Part shown: in pieces, positions 34,593-45,817 of the stretch | Layout of the letters: each line of letters starts with the position of its first letter | How positions within the stretch are numbered: position 1 is the stretch's first letter | DNA from: Ciona savignyi | Taxonomy: Eukaryota > Chordata > Ascidiacea > Phlebobranchia > Cionidae | Direction of reading: 5' to 3' | DNA length: 64,000 nucleotides | NCBI GenBank assembly: GCA_000149265.1 | Contig: CH002827.1 | Location: forward strand, 267,147 to 331,146 | Translations under genes and position numbers: made by a program | The notes under the pieces: model-generated | The model's database searches: none | The model's input: the letters and a program-made list of their open reading frames with translations, nothing else | What the model was told of the DNA's origin: nothing

Positions 34593-37500
34593 ATGGAAGA
34601 CCACCAGCAGAAACTGTACGAACAAGTCGAGGTAAAGATATGAGTTGTGTAGGCTTTAAATAAGTAGTTTTTGCCATGTTTGGCTTTATAGTAAGTAAGT
34701 TAAATTAAACCTTTTTTAGAAATCGTTTTTACCGGTAATTGTCATCGAAGTGGTCATTTTGAGATGCCGAAATGTTTCTGTCTCAAAATTCAGGGATTTA
34801 TGTAAGTTATTACCCACATGTAGGTTTTATTTTAAATGTATCTTAGTCTTATTTTCTTATAATGTGTACGTAATACCATTCTATTACATTTTATAACCAA
34901 CACTTGCATGGAACTCTCAATGTTAATGTAAACCAAGAGTTTTTATATACTGACCGGCAATGATATATTATTATTATTACCTCAAATTATCACTGTGAAC
35001 TTCTATAAGCTTTTTCAATTAACAGTAGATACACCGGATCCTTCAATACATGTCAGTTGCCCATCTGTAAAACAGAAATATTCCACAATTGCTGTGGATA
35101 ACTCACCATCCACTGAAATTGGAGAAAGATTTCGATTCGTATTGCCTTCGGATAGTTGTGATTTCAAACTTAAGGTAACCTGTAGCACATCACCTTTTGT
35201 TTCCCAATGAATGTTTACGCTGTGTATTTGTTAAAAATTGCACCATAATGTATAAGATGGTTAATTTGATCAAAATGTACAAAGCAATTATAAAACTGCA
35301 TTCACCGCTTGCGGGATTAATTTCGTTTATATGGACTTAAAATATATCCAAAATGCCTTGGTATATATTTAGTGCTAAATCGATTTTAAGTATATATGAA
35401 GTTAACTTCGGCGACTTTAAAGGCGAACAGTCGGCAACTTATGGGTGAATGTTGGGCTAATTAATCAATTGGTGCAATTTTGACAAACACTTCAATTAAT
35501 CAGCATTTTCTCTCTTTTAAGTTCCGTTTGTTGGATGAGGACATTCTATTTGACGATATCATTGGTGAACAATTCTTTGATGCCGCTACAATACCCCTCG
35601 GGAAAAGCCAGTTGGAAACCATATATTTTGATGGGGTATATTAAAAAAATAGTTACTAGAATTAAAAAAATCTCATTTACTGTATCATTTAGAATGGTGA
35701 AGTTGACATTGAAATCTCTCGTTCACTACGGTAAGTTTTTTGAAGCATTCTGACACATGTGATCGGGTAATAACTACCAAACACAGAGATAAACCAGACC
35801 TTCGATTTGGATTTGCTTTGCATGAAAAGGAAAGGGATTTTAGAAAGAAACGACTATATAACGTTGCTAACGCTTTAAAGAAAGTTCTGCCACGTGAATC
35901 ATTGCCGCAATCACCGGACGAGGTAAATTAACAACAAGTTTGTCAATTACTTTATAAGCCAGTATAACTTAGTCATATCCATGTGTTTTGATGATTAAGT
36001 TACTTGTGGTGTTTATTTGATCTGTTTATATTGTTTCTGTTAAAACGGAATAATATATTTGTATGACGACGTTTCGGCCCTGTGTTAAAGAATACAAACA
36101 AGTCGCCGCAGCGCCATCTATTTTAGCCATTGTTTTTTATGAGCCGAAACACCATATATTTTTTACCGGACTAAGTTTAGAATCTGAAATGGTTTCGTCT
36201 TTCAGATCGTTTTAATACAGGGATTGTTATTTAAACAGGTCGCGCCAATCGTTTGGCCACATATTCTCTCCATTAATCAATTGCGCTAATCATTCAGATG
36301 CGCACTTGTTCTTAATTTAACCTTATTTGAATTAGGTAATTGAAATACTAACATACACAAAAATGCGATCCATTTAATTATGCTGGTAAACTTAGTTCAC
36401 ATGAATTCCCGCTATAAAAATCTGGGATTTTGTTTAGATTGTAATTCCCACAGACGCCTGTGGTATCTCTTGTGGGTTCAGGGGGGGGATACCGCGCTGT
36501 TATTGGAATGTGTGGCGCAATGGAGGCATTTCGTGATGCTGGTATCATGGACACATTTACGTACGTCTCTGGACTATCGGGGTCCGCGTGGTAAGTTGGA
36601 ATAGGATATTCATGTTTATACCTGTAAATAGCAGGGGTTTAACAACGTTGGGTTACACAGGCTATTGCAGCGTGTTGTGCATAATTGGAACTTTTCTTCA
36701 ATTTTGTAGGAATCATCATTCCCCTAGCTTTAGATAATGTCTTCGAAGTGCCTTGTTCAAGGACATAACCAACTAGCTACTGAGCAGTTTCGAAACTAAA
36801 CCCCCTTGGCAAAAAGGCAAAGCACCAACTCACTTTATGATGACAACATTAAAAGTATGGAAAGAGGGAAAAAGGGAAACTGCTCATTAACACTATTAAA
36901 ACTATATCCTCCCGCGAACATTAACACCAACCCATGATCTAGCTCTAATGCCTTAATTTATACTGAAGTTTGCAGTTTTCCTTTTATATTTCCCGCTTCT
37001 CTTAGCTATTCCCAAATCAAAATACTTAAAGTGCTAATTGTGGCAACAAACATGTCGTAAACAGAAATAAATTGACTTGCTGTTTGTAATTATTCGTTGT
37101 TTGTACCTTCAAGTTACTCAAATATTTGTTTCCCATATTGTGTATTGCATTTAATTCCTAATTAAAATTATAATAACAAAACCAATTTAGTAAAAAACGT
37201 GCATTTTACATACGATTTGGTTACACATCTCTTTCATTGTTCGTTGCCAAGAAAGCACCAGCTGCGTACCAAAACCTCCGTAAACTGCATTTTAATTAAA
37301 TTATGTTCCCTTATTTGTTGTTTTTAAACAAAAAACAATACAACAGCATTAAGGTTCAAAAAGCATACTTAGATTAATGTGATTAAACACAACAAAGCTA
37401 ATATTATTGAATAAATAGCAGTTTGGAAATGTTTTCGGCTACGTAACTGATGATATTTAAAATAGTTACGTAGGGTAAACGTAAGGTGTCCCATGAAATG

Positions 37501-40500
37501 TTTAATCTTATGTGGTCTTTAAGTATTTTAAAATTCACAAGGCTTCAACATTTTTCCAAGGTATTTGTACAGTGCTTATGCTCTCACTGCCATGAATTCA
37601 TCCGGTCTGGATTCCTTACACACAAGTCTACGGAGCTCCATGAACAGGAGTCTGTACAATTACATTGTTGACTTTCGTCATCTAGCCCATCACACGTAAG
37701 AACAAACTGTCGCCTGCGTTTGAATAGTAACTTTTTCGTGTTTATTAATCGTTTATTTTGTCTGTTTAAAGTGAAACAGTTTATACTTGCACTTGTTTTG
37801 ACCTGTGTAGTCCAATGTTCGGCAACCTTTTGAGTGCAGTGTGTCTTTTTACAAATCATATCATAATGAAGCCTGCTAAACATTGTTATGTATGGTTTTC
37901 ATAGTCAGCTATCTAATTTAAATAAGTAATTAAGACTTATGATTTGCATGCTTTACAAATTTTAAGACTGTTGATTTTGTGCAGCGTATACAGTTTGAGT
38001 TTGCACGTGGTTATAGTAAATATTTGTTCGTGTGCGTACACGGCGTGCCATAAAAAACGCTTATTTATTTTTATCTAACGCAACATCAAATCTAATGTAT
38101 TGACACAGGAAACTGAGCTTGGAGAAGCACAAATATGGACAGCCTGCTACTTTTGTCGATTTCTTTGGCTTCTCTGTTGGTCAACATCTTCTGGGAGAAA
38201 AGGCAAGTTACATTTTTCTCCTATGATCAGTTTCGAAACCATTATGGGCTCGTCACTAACACCGTTTTTTTATATACAGGGTATCCCAAAAAAATGACAC
38301 CATTTTAAAATCACACATTGAAAACCTGTGAATTCTAGAAACTCAATAAGCACGTATGTTGTACTGTTGACAACGCGTAAATGACAATATTTTTTTAAAT
38401 AAATTATGTCAACTTATATGCCTGTTAAATTTCATTGATTTCGAGTTCATACTTTTTGTGATATTTGCATCTTAATTGGTGTCATTTATTTGGGGACACC
38501 CTGTATATAGCAAAGCGAGCGGTATAGTCCATAAATCAGTCGCTTTAATTATTCGTCCACAAACCGTTCAAAAGTGGGATATTTACACTTTTTACCACAC
38601 TAGTATACGGTTTTTATTTTATGACCGGTGGTGGAAAGAAATGGGGGAAACTCGGAAACTTTAATCTAAAAACCGGAACTTTTGCCTTAAAACTTAGTAA
38701 ATGCCATTTTTGTTTTGATGGTTAGGTTGATTATTTGCTATCGGATATGGAGACCTACGTTAAAGATGCGGAAGTCCCTTACCCGATATTTCTAGCAATG
38801 CACGTTAAAAGTGAAAAACCGGCAAGCGAGTTTAACGGTGAGATTTGACTTCTATTTGCAGTGTAAAAAATGTTTGTATCATTGTATTTGAATGGACGGG
38901 CCTACATTTTCATATAATTATGGGTATCTTTGTCATACTAATATTACTGTAAAAATACTCGTATACTCGTAGCCAACTACATAAGGCCAAAATAATAAAT
39001 TTTATCTTAATGAGAGTCGTTTAGAATGTGCACATTTTTTAAAAACATCAATTCGTACATCAATGAGTTATGGTTAAAAATATGAATTAATAGTTTATCC
39101 CAAGTGTGATATGTAACCAATATGGGTCCCAATAGTTTCTTCTTAAAAATACAATAAGCAAAAGAACAAACACAAAAAAATGGAAAAAAGAAAGTGTTAA
39201 AACAGTCAAAACGGTATTGTCATTATATAACATTTCATAAAAAAATATTTAAGCAATTTAAAAAATTAGAAGGGCGGGGCCTTAAAACCCAGCAGTATTT
39301 TTAAACAGAATTATTGTTTGTTGTTACCACAGCACTAATGGAGACAACGCCATACGAGATCTCACTTCCCGAGTATGGGATCGGGTTTCCCCCGAATTGT
39401 TGTGGGTCGGTTTGGAACGGGGGATTTACCGCCCGCAAATGCCCTGAGCTACCCCTTCACTTTCACATGGGGTGCTGTGGCTCTGCGTTTGGAATCATAC
39501 TAAAGAATTTTGTTGAACAAGGGAACGAGGAAAGTTCAGCGTTCCAGGATTTCATCGGTACGCAAACAGTGTTTTCATTGTATGAAAGTTGAAGGTCAAA
39601 ACCCCACATGGTAAAGTCCCTTATATCAAAGTTAAATGTAAAAGTTCGCTTTGTGATGCTTCGGGTGAATAGCTTGGTCTTTCATACCAACAGTTGCAAG
39701 TCGTGTCTTTGAGCAAGGCACTTCGCGGATATCGCCTGGACCCTGTGGATTAATGGGTTCTATTAAAATACGTTTCATGATACACAACACATTGCAATAT
39801 CGTATGTAACCTGACGGTTGACCGTGGTTACACCCCTTGTATTGTTCCATTCACGGCGATAAAAACATTTTCTCTCCTATATAATATTTGTTATTTTGTC
39901 TCAGAAAGTCTAAAGTCCAAAGCACGGCATGTGGTACGAAGCGTTTCGAAAACGGCAAGTATTAATCGTTTTTAAACACAACGTGAAATCTATCCCAATG
40001 ACAAAATAAACTGTGCTGTTCTAATATTTATTAACAATATAGTTCATTTTATTGATTAACATCTAACAATAATAATTAAATCAAACCAGTGTGATATTAG
40101 TTTAAAAAACCTATAACTTCCACGAAAACAAATCCTTGTCAAAAAAAACCTGATAACAAGGCAACAGTAGAGCAAAAAAATAAATAAACTGTACACAGCA
40201 CACTGTAACAGCTCAGGAAACCCGACGTTGGGCGCAAGGTAATCTGACGATTAACCGTGTAAGAACACCCATTTGCGTTTTCCCATTTACAGGAATAAAA
40301 CATGCGTATCCTATCGTATCCTGGCAATTTTTATAAGAAATTGAGTCCTTCAATGCATTTCAGCATAATATTTATCTTGAAAACCAGTTACTCGACGTGA
40401 ACATTTTCTCTGATGAAAAAGTAGAATCGCCAACCAATGACCAAACACAGCAGGATCATTTAACCAGTCATTTTCTTGATATGATCAGGTGCTTTTATTT

Positions 40501-43500
40501 GCTTGTTGGTTGTTTAGTGGATTGGTAACGAAACCCTGACCGGCGACTCGTTCCGTTCTTCTCGCGTATAATGTATATCGTTATGCCGAATAGCTTAGTG
40601 GGTTAGTGTGTTACCTTTTCGCCAAAAGGTTACTTCAAAACAGGATAAAGAAAAGGTAATTGTTTTTGTCCAGTCTAATAACTTGGGTTATTGCGTTACC
40701 TTTCAGCCGAAGTCTATAGTAAGTTAAAACTGCTCGCAAGCTAGACAATTGTGTCCTTAGTTGACGTCAGTTAAGCCGAGTCGTAAATTAATGTTTTCTA
40801 TCGAATTAAAAGGGAAGTCTCAATCATGCACAACACATTACAATAGCTCCGGTAAACCGTGGGTGGATGCGAGGTAATCTGACGATTGCGCCTGTCATAA
40901 CGCCCATTTCTTTCACTGCGATGAATATAGTATCGATGTGTGGACAAATGATTAACGCTACCGATACATATACTAATTCTATACAATAAACGGTCTTAAG
41001 GGTGACCATGTAATCAAAACTTAGTCTGCTAAAAAAAAATTTAAAAAAACATGAATTTTCTATCATATCCAGAGAATGTTGTTTGTTACTGACATCATTT
41101 TATTTGTTTCAGGGAAAAGGTCTTGTTTAATGATCGAACTTCGCTTCTGGCACGAGTTGGTAACTTATTCAACATCGCTTATAATCTGAACCCAATAAAA
41201 TCGAAACTACTGGACCCACTGAAAGGTTGAATGGATTTAATACATGGCATAGGTTATTCGTGTTTATCCACGTGAATGGGTAAAAGTTATGAGCATTATT
41301 ATCACTTTACACCTACTTAGTCATCGAACACCGGTAATGCAGTAAAATAGCAAGAATCACCACATGATACCAAAGTTCGGAGCAATTTCTGTAAATATTT
41401 CATTCTCGTATTTTATTTGCTATCTATACCCTATTTTTATAACGTGTTTTATCTAATCGTTTTGTCGTTTTTACTGACCTGTAATTGTGATTTTTTTATT
41501 TGCTGCTATTAATACTAGGGCAAACATAAATAAACTAAACTGTCCATAACATTGTTGATTACATCTTCAACTACAGATCCTGATGAAAACGTCGGTGGTT
41601 TCAGTGATCCGGACCTGGACCCGATAAGCACAACCGACACCGTGATCGCCCTCTGTGATGCTGGTGGGAATAAACTTCGCTAACCGGTGTTGTAATAATT
41701 GACTTGACTCGTAACTGAACTTCAAAATTACTTTTGACTGATTTGACTCGAGATGTGGTCATATTGACTTGATTTAAGCAATACAGCTAACCTCGTTGTC
41801 TCTGTTTGTCGGGTTTTAAATTGATGACGACCGCGTCAATAAGCCCGATTTTTGGAATGATATATATCACTCGCGTTAACTATTCGATCACATGATAATA
41901 CCCCAGTGTACTTAACTGTACTTGTTCTTGTAGGTATTCTCAAGAACGTGGCAACGGAGCCTGTAACGAGGCCGCAAAGATTTTCTGAGCTTGTCATAGT
42001 CGTTGACTTTTCAAAACATGATAGCGACTCAAAATTCAACTACTCCGTGGGCATCTAAACACACTTATGTACTTATGTGAGTTATAAATTTAGTTATAAT
42101 AGCATTCTATGTTCACAGCATATCGTACAAACCGCTGATCATGCTAAAGCGCAAGGAATCAAGTTTCCTCCGATCGATTTCAAAAAAGTCCTGAATTCGC
42201 CGCCGAAAGAACTTCTCGTATTTGAAAGCCACGATGACGACTGCCCGACTGTTCTCTGGTTCACCCTTTGCACCAAAGAGTTTAGGAATCTCAAGGATTA
42301 TAAACCAAGATCCTCCGTTAAGCCACCGGGTAAACCGAACGCAATTATACGCCTTTTTGTAATGTTTTGTAGTAATGGTTTAAACACCACAGTTTAATAT
42401 TTTGTGATATATTGTCCGGTCAATTAGCTCAATCGGTAAGAACATGGGTGGTCTACAGGCAGCCAAATGGGTTTAGAATCGATATCAGCCGCTGGCTAAT
42501 TATTATATGCGTCCGCGTGGCATTTAGCGAACATCGCTTGGACCAAGTGGATTATTGGTTCGACTAAAACTAAAAAAACACAACATCTCACCAAAACAAT
42601 CTAATTTCAGATGACAAGGCCTTTACCGATTTCGCTGTATTTGGTTCGGGGACCAGTTATGGAACGCTGAACTTCTCTTACACTGATTACCAGTTTGACC
42701 AGCTAAGGGAACTCATGCATTTCAACGTGACGTCTAATATTGAGGTTGACAATTTCATTTTTTGGGGTATCATTTATCGGTAAATCTTGTAGTATCGGTG
42801 GTCTATTGATGGGCAAGGACCTGACGAATTTGCTTAAACCCTGTTAGAAAAAACCTAGCTGTCTTAGAATTTAAATTACCCAGTGTACTCCGGAAAACCC
42901 AATATAATGGTATAGGCTTATAACCAATCATAAATACAATCTTATTACGCGTATACGTGAGGTACTAACATAAATAAATATAAAATTTTAATACAAACAA
43001 AAGATGCGTCTGCCCCAAACCTATCTATAACCCTTTTCCGAGAAATAACCATTTGTTAAATTCCACTGAAACTAGTGATCAATAACATTTACGCTTCATA
43101 TAATAAGAAAAAAAATACAATCAAGGTTAATCGTTTGGTAGTGTCAGCTAATATGGTTTAGCTAACATTGCAACTATGGCAAATCATAGGTATATTGCGT
43201 CAGGGAAATTCCAGATAATCGTTAGATTAGCCCGTGACCACCCTCAGGGTACCGGAGCTATTGCAGCGTGTTGTACATTGAGACGTTTCTTTAAATTAGG
43301 TAACCTCCTAATCCGCTGGGTCCAGGCGATTTTCCTCTAAGATTTCCTCCTCTAAGAGCATTTCTCAAAGATATAACCAACTAACGACCAGTTACCCATC
43401 TTTAAGCACTATAACCGACCAAACTAAACAGTCAAACAAATACCATGTTGCTTGAACCTAGTGGATTACTCGGTTGAATGAAAATAATAAAATTAAAATT

Positions 43501-43595
43501 ATATTATTATTATTTTACAGGTCGTAAAGACACACTTGGCAAAAGCAGTTGAGAAGAAGAAAAGGAGATTGCAGAAATACCTTTCAAAAATTTAA
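34593..43595 (+). CDS. PLA2G4: Cytosolic phospholipase A2 (group IV)
   Basis: This is a calcium-dependent lipase that releases arachidonate from membrane phospholipids. The nineteen-exon model is 34593-34631, 34720-34801, 35026-35174, 35522-35635, 35693-35730, 35787-35922, 36454-36590, 37573-37695, 38109-38202, 38726-38837, 39333-39557, 39905-39954, 40364-40488, 41113-41225, 41577-41663, 41934-42046, 42119-42329, 42611-42744 and 43521-43595. All phases agree and give 718 residues (human PLA2G4A 749). Residues about 14-145 form a C2 domain (RDLLDTPDPSIHVSC, FRLLDEDILFDDIIGEQFF). The catalytic domain has the oxyanion GSGGGYR (Arg200), the nucleophile elbow GLSGS (Ser228) and the aspartate in CDAG (Asp540); Ser228 and Arg200 share the numbering of human cPLA2-alpha. 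Two introns start with GC (after 38202 and 39954). The residue after GLSGSA is read as Cys where Trp is usual. An AATAAA is at 43722-43727. Confidence 0.96.
36598..36835 (-). repeat. SINE in cPLA2 intron 7
   Basis: It begins 8 bases after the exon 7 donor with 'aggatattcatgtttatacc' and ends near 'aaaggcaaagcaccaactcac'. The 'caccgtcggg' block is shortened. Confidence 0.7.
36836..37572. other. Remainder of cPLA2 intron 7
   Basis: AT-rich sequence with no exon or repeat that could be identified. Confidence 0.4.
38225..38565 (-). repeat. Short tRNA-like SINE split by a MITE
   Basis: The left part ('tcgaaaccattatgggctcgtcactaacacc', 38229-38265) and the right part ('gtccataaatcagtcgctttaattattcgtcc', about 38526-38557) are the two halves of one minus-oriented copy. 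They are separated by the 227-base element at 38277-38503 within the cPLA2 intron. Confidence 0.75.
38277..38503. mobile_element. mariner-type MITE, 227 bp
   Basis: The inverted ends cagggtatcccaaaaaaatg and (complement) cagggtgtccccaaataaat extend to ggtgtcat/atgacacc and are flanked by TA (tata on both sides). CAGGGTgTCCCAAA-type ends with a TA target are typical of Tc1/mariner-like elements. There is no transposase frame. It is inserted in an older SINE. Confidence 0.88.
39655..39870 (+). repeat. SINE in cPLA2 intron 11
   Basis: 'agcaaggcacttcgcggatatcgcctgg', 'acccattg'-type middle, 'tacacaacacattgcaatatcg' and 'ccattcacggcgataaaaac' are present. The tRNA-like head is eroded. Confidence 0.7.
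40185..40322 (+). repeat. SINE 3' half ending next to an exon
   Basis: It runs from 'tgtacacagcacactgtaacagctc' to 'aaaacatgcgtatcctatcgtatcct', so it keeps the TCCTA-type tail. The next cPLA2 exon starts 42 bases later. Confidence 0.75.
40585..40930 (+). repeat. SINE with duplicated head
   Basis: The head appears twice ('tagcttagtgggttagtgtgttacctttt...' at 40590 and 'aacttgggttattgcgttacctttcagccgaa' at 40680), followed by one body to 'acgcccatttctttcactgcgatgaata'. Confidence 0.6.
41240..41345 (-). repeat. SINE fragment
   Basis: 'cataggttattcgtgtttatccacgtgaatgggtaaaag' and a rough 'acaccggtaatgcag' remain. It is a heavily shortened copy in a cPLA2 intron. Confidence 0.5.
42410..42570 (+). 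repeat. tRNA-like SINE of a third type
   Basis: 'tcaattagctcaatcggtaagaac' resembles a tRNA D-arm with A box and is followed by 'ctacaggcagccaaatgggtttagaatcg'. A similar start occurs at 57817. After it the common SINE body continues ('catttagcgaacatcgcttggaccaagtggatta'). Confidence 0.6.
43200..43430 (-). repeat. SINE in last cPLA2 intron
   Basis: 'gcccgtgaccaccctcagggtaccggagctattgcagcgtgttgtaca' is clear. 'agatttcctcctctaagag' is a small internal tandem duplication. Confidence 0.65.
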
Positions 43596-43895
43596 GACAA
43601 TATAACTTTGTTTCTGTAAAGCACAGAAGTTACAATAGGTGAAGTTTACTCCGCGTATTGTTTATAATAATTATGTGTAAATAAATAAATAAATGCGTCA
43701 TCCTAATATAAATGTGCATTCAATAAAATGTACAAACGAACTTAAGTGAAAGGGCATAACAGAACGATAAACATGATACGAACAGTTTGAGAGTAAAGAC
43801 TATACAGGAAATTATTATTACTGCGAACAGGATGGTGGTTGCTTTGTCTCTGGAGACATTGTGTTGATGCTAGTTTGCGAATTCTGCTAGATTTT

Positions 43896-44557
43896 TTAAA
43901 AGAAGGCTCTGCATACATCTGTCAAATGGACCTCTTCACACGACTTAACCGACGATGCCCATTTGGATAAATGTTCGTAACTATAACCAGTTAGTAGATT
44001 GAAACAGAATGCCCATACTAACTCGGCGCAAAAGACTTTAATCCCGGAAACAATATTCCACAAAATGGTTGCTAACGTTGTAGCTGAAATAAACGAACAT
44101 TTATGGTCATTTGTACTATTTTCTGGGTTCTACTAAATAGCTTGGGTTATTGCACCGCCTTTCCGCAGAACGTCAAGGAAACAGGATAAAACGGCAAAAC
44201 TAGAGTAGCTAAAACAGTACACGTGTGTTAACATACGTTGCGTTTATTCAGCGTGTTGCTGAATGATTAACGTGATTAATCATGTAACGTGTCATATATA
44301 AAAAGAGAACCCATCATGGTTTCGAAACATACTCCGGTAAAAAAATCTTAAACTTCAAACATAAGCTTACCTGAAGCACCAAACAGAGGCCCGCCAAACA
44401 AGCTACCGATAAAGTAGACGACCATGCTAACACATTGCTTTACAAAACTGGCAAATACAGAAAGTTGAACCGCCCCGAATGTTAAATACCGATTAGCCAG
44501 GAAGAAAATTATCAATGTTAAAACAGAGGCAACTTCTTTGACTGACAAATCAGCCAT
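43896..44557 (-). CDS. Unrecognised 120-residue multi-pass membrane protein
   Basis: There are two exons: 44557-44371 (62 codons plus one base) and 44071-43896, with donor TCAG|GTAAGC and acceptor CGTTAG|CA joining in phase (G|CA = Ala). The protein begins MADLSVKEVASVLTLIIFFL and has about three hydrophobic stretches (residues 10-30, 35-58, 65-92), a glycine-rich turn GSLFGGPLFGAS, and a soluble tail ending SCEEVHLTDVCRAFF. It has no clear signal peptide and starts with a short acidic N-terminus. It converges on the cPLA2 gene, whose stop is 301 bases away. The family is not recognised. Frame continuity across the intron and sensible splice sites are the only support. Confidence 0.6.
44295..44345 (+). 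repeat. Short tRNA-like SINE fragment
   Basis: 'agagaacccatcatggtttcgaaacatactccggtaaaaaaa' is the B-box end plus A-rich tail, lying in the intron of the small membrane-protein gene. Confidence 0.6.
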
Positions 44558-44749
44558 TGTTCATTGGTTTGCTATCGTTCCACTGGACAGCATATAATAA
44601 CACGAGTGGCAAACTAATTATAAACCAAATAGTTCGGCTCCGATGCATTTACTAAATCTAGTTTGTTTTTTAAATAATTAAACACCTTCAAAGTTGATTA
44701 AGATATATTTTAAGCGATCCGGTATTGTACTTACAGACTTAATACGATA

Positions 44750-44960
44750 CAATGTTTCATCCCCGTAAATAGGAAATCTCAACGGGCGTAATCACACGTG
44801 CAATCGTCAGATTACTTCTCGCCCACCGTCAGGTTACCGAAGATATTGCAGTCTGTTATGTTTGATCGAGACTTTTCTTGTTTTCTAAAGCCCACTAATC
44901 TACTAGGTACAGCTGATATCGCGACGCAAAAATCCATCAAACTTTTCGGCTTGACCATAT
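44750..44960 (-). repeat. SINE copy
   Basis: 'catccccgtaaataggaaatctcaacgggcgtaatcacacgtgcaatcgtcagattac' followed by 'gcccaccgtcaggttaccgaagatattgcagtctgttatg'. The tRNA-like head is lost. Confidence 0.7.
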
Positions 44961-45781
44961 TGATGTTGGATGATATACTTATTTGAAATTTATCAGATTT
45001 GCTGTTTTGGCCTAGCCTGCTTACTCGATTAGCTAAAATATACAGAATCGCTTAAACCACCGCACCGCCTGGAACGTAACCACCAAACAAACCGTTAGAA
45101 GAGCTGTTTTTAATAATTTCCGCTTTTGCGTTGTATATTTAACTATGCAATATCTGACACTTATTGGCACTTTAGCACTCGTCATATTTACAGATGTCGT
45201 AAAAGTTACATCACAAAAGGCAAAACATATGTTGTGGAGATATTGCACAGGAGAGAAAACATATGTTGTCGAAGCGGTACAACGATTCCTGTATACACAA
45301 CGTAGATAAACATGCTTGTCATATATTCGAAAACTCCTTCCTCTATGTAAATCATTCGCTCATCATGGCGATAAAGCAATTCAATACAAATTAACATTTA
45401 TTTTATTATATAACAGAGAACAACTATTTAAACTGACTGTACTATATACTGCAACTGTAACTGTAAGGTTTTCTTTTGGTTATAGTCAGATATAAGTATT
45501 AATATTAATTTTGTTGATATATTAGATCGACATTACGCGACAGGAAGCAATATACAGACTTAAAGTATTGATTCCAGCGACAAAGAACAGTTTAACATAG
45601 ACAATAATAAAACCAGATTGAATTAAACGGCATTCATTAGTTGAGATAAGTAAAAAAATAGTTAAATAGTTATTATTTGTACATTACTATGGGTTTTTAT
45701 CAGATAGGTCAAAGGTAGCAACATCATAAAACGGTATGATATGTTATAGGGCGAAAATCGTTCAGAAATAACGATATTTAC

Positions 45782-45793
45782 TTATAAAAAAGG
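45782..45793 (+). promoter_or_regulatory. TATA box of the VioB-like gene
   Basis: 'ttataaaaaagg' lies about 30 bases before the start codon at 45818. A TATA-directed start about 25-30 bases downstream would leave a very short 5' UTR. It is a consensus match only. Confidence 0.45.
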
Positions 45794-45817
45794 CCAGTAA
45801 GCATAAGTCATACTTAA

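Larger units (their letters stand above)
44558..45817. other. Divergent intergenic region
   Basis: It lies between the start of the small membrane-protein gene (minus) and the VioB-like gene (plus). It holds a SINE (44750-44960) and otherwise nothing recognisable. Short frames at 45033-45397 show no family signal. Confidence 0.5.

Noticed and set aside
36380..36604. 74-residue plus-strand frame MLVNLVHMNSRYKNLG
   Set aside because: It is an out-of-frame reading of cPLA2 exon 7; the correct frame carries GSGGGYR and GLSGS.
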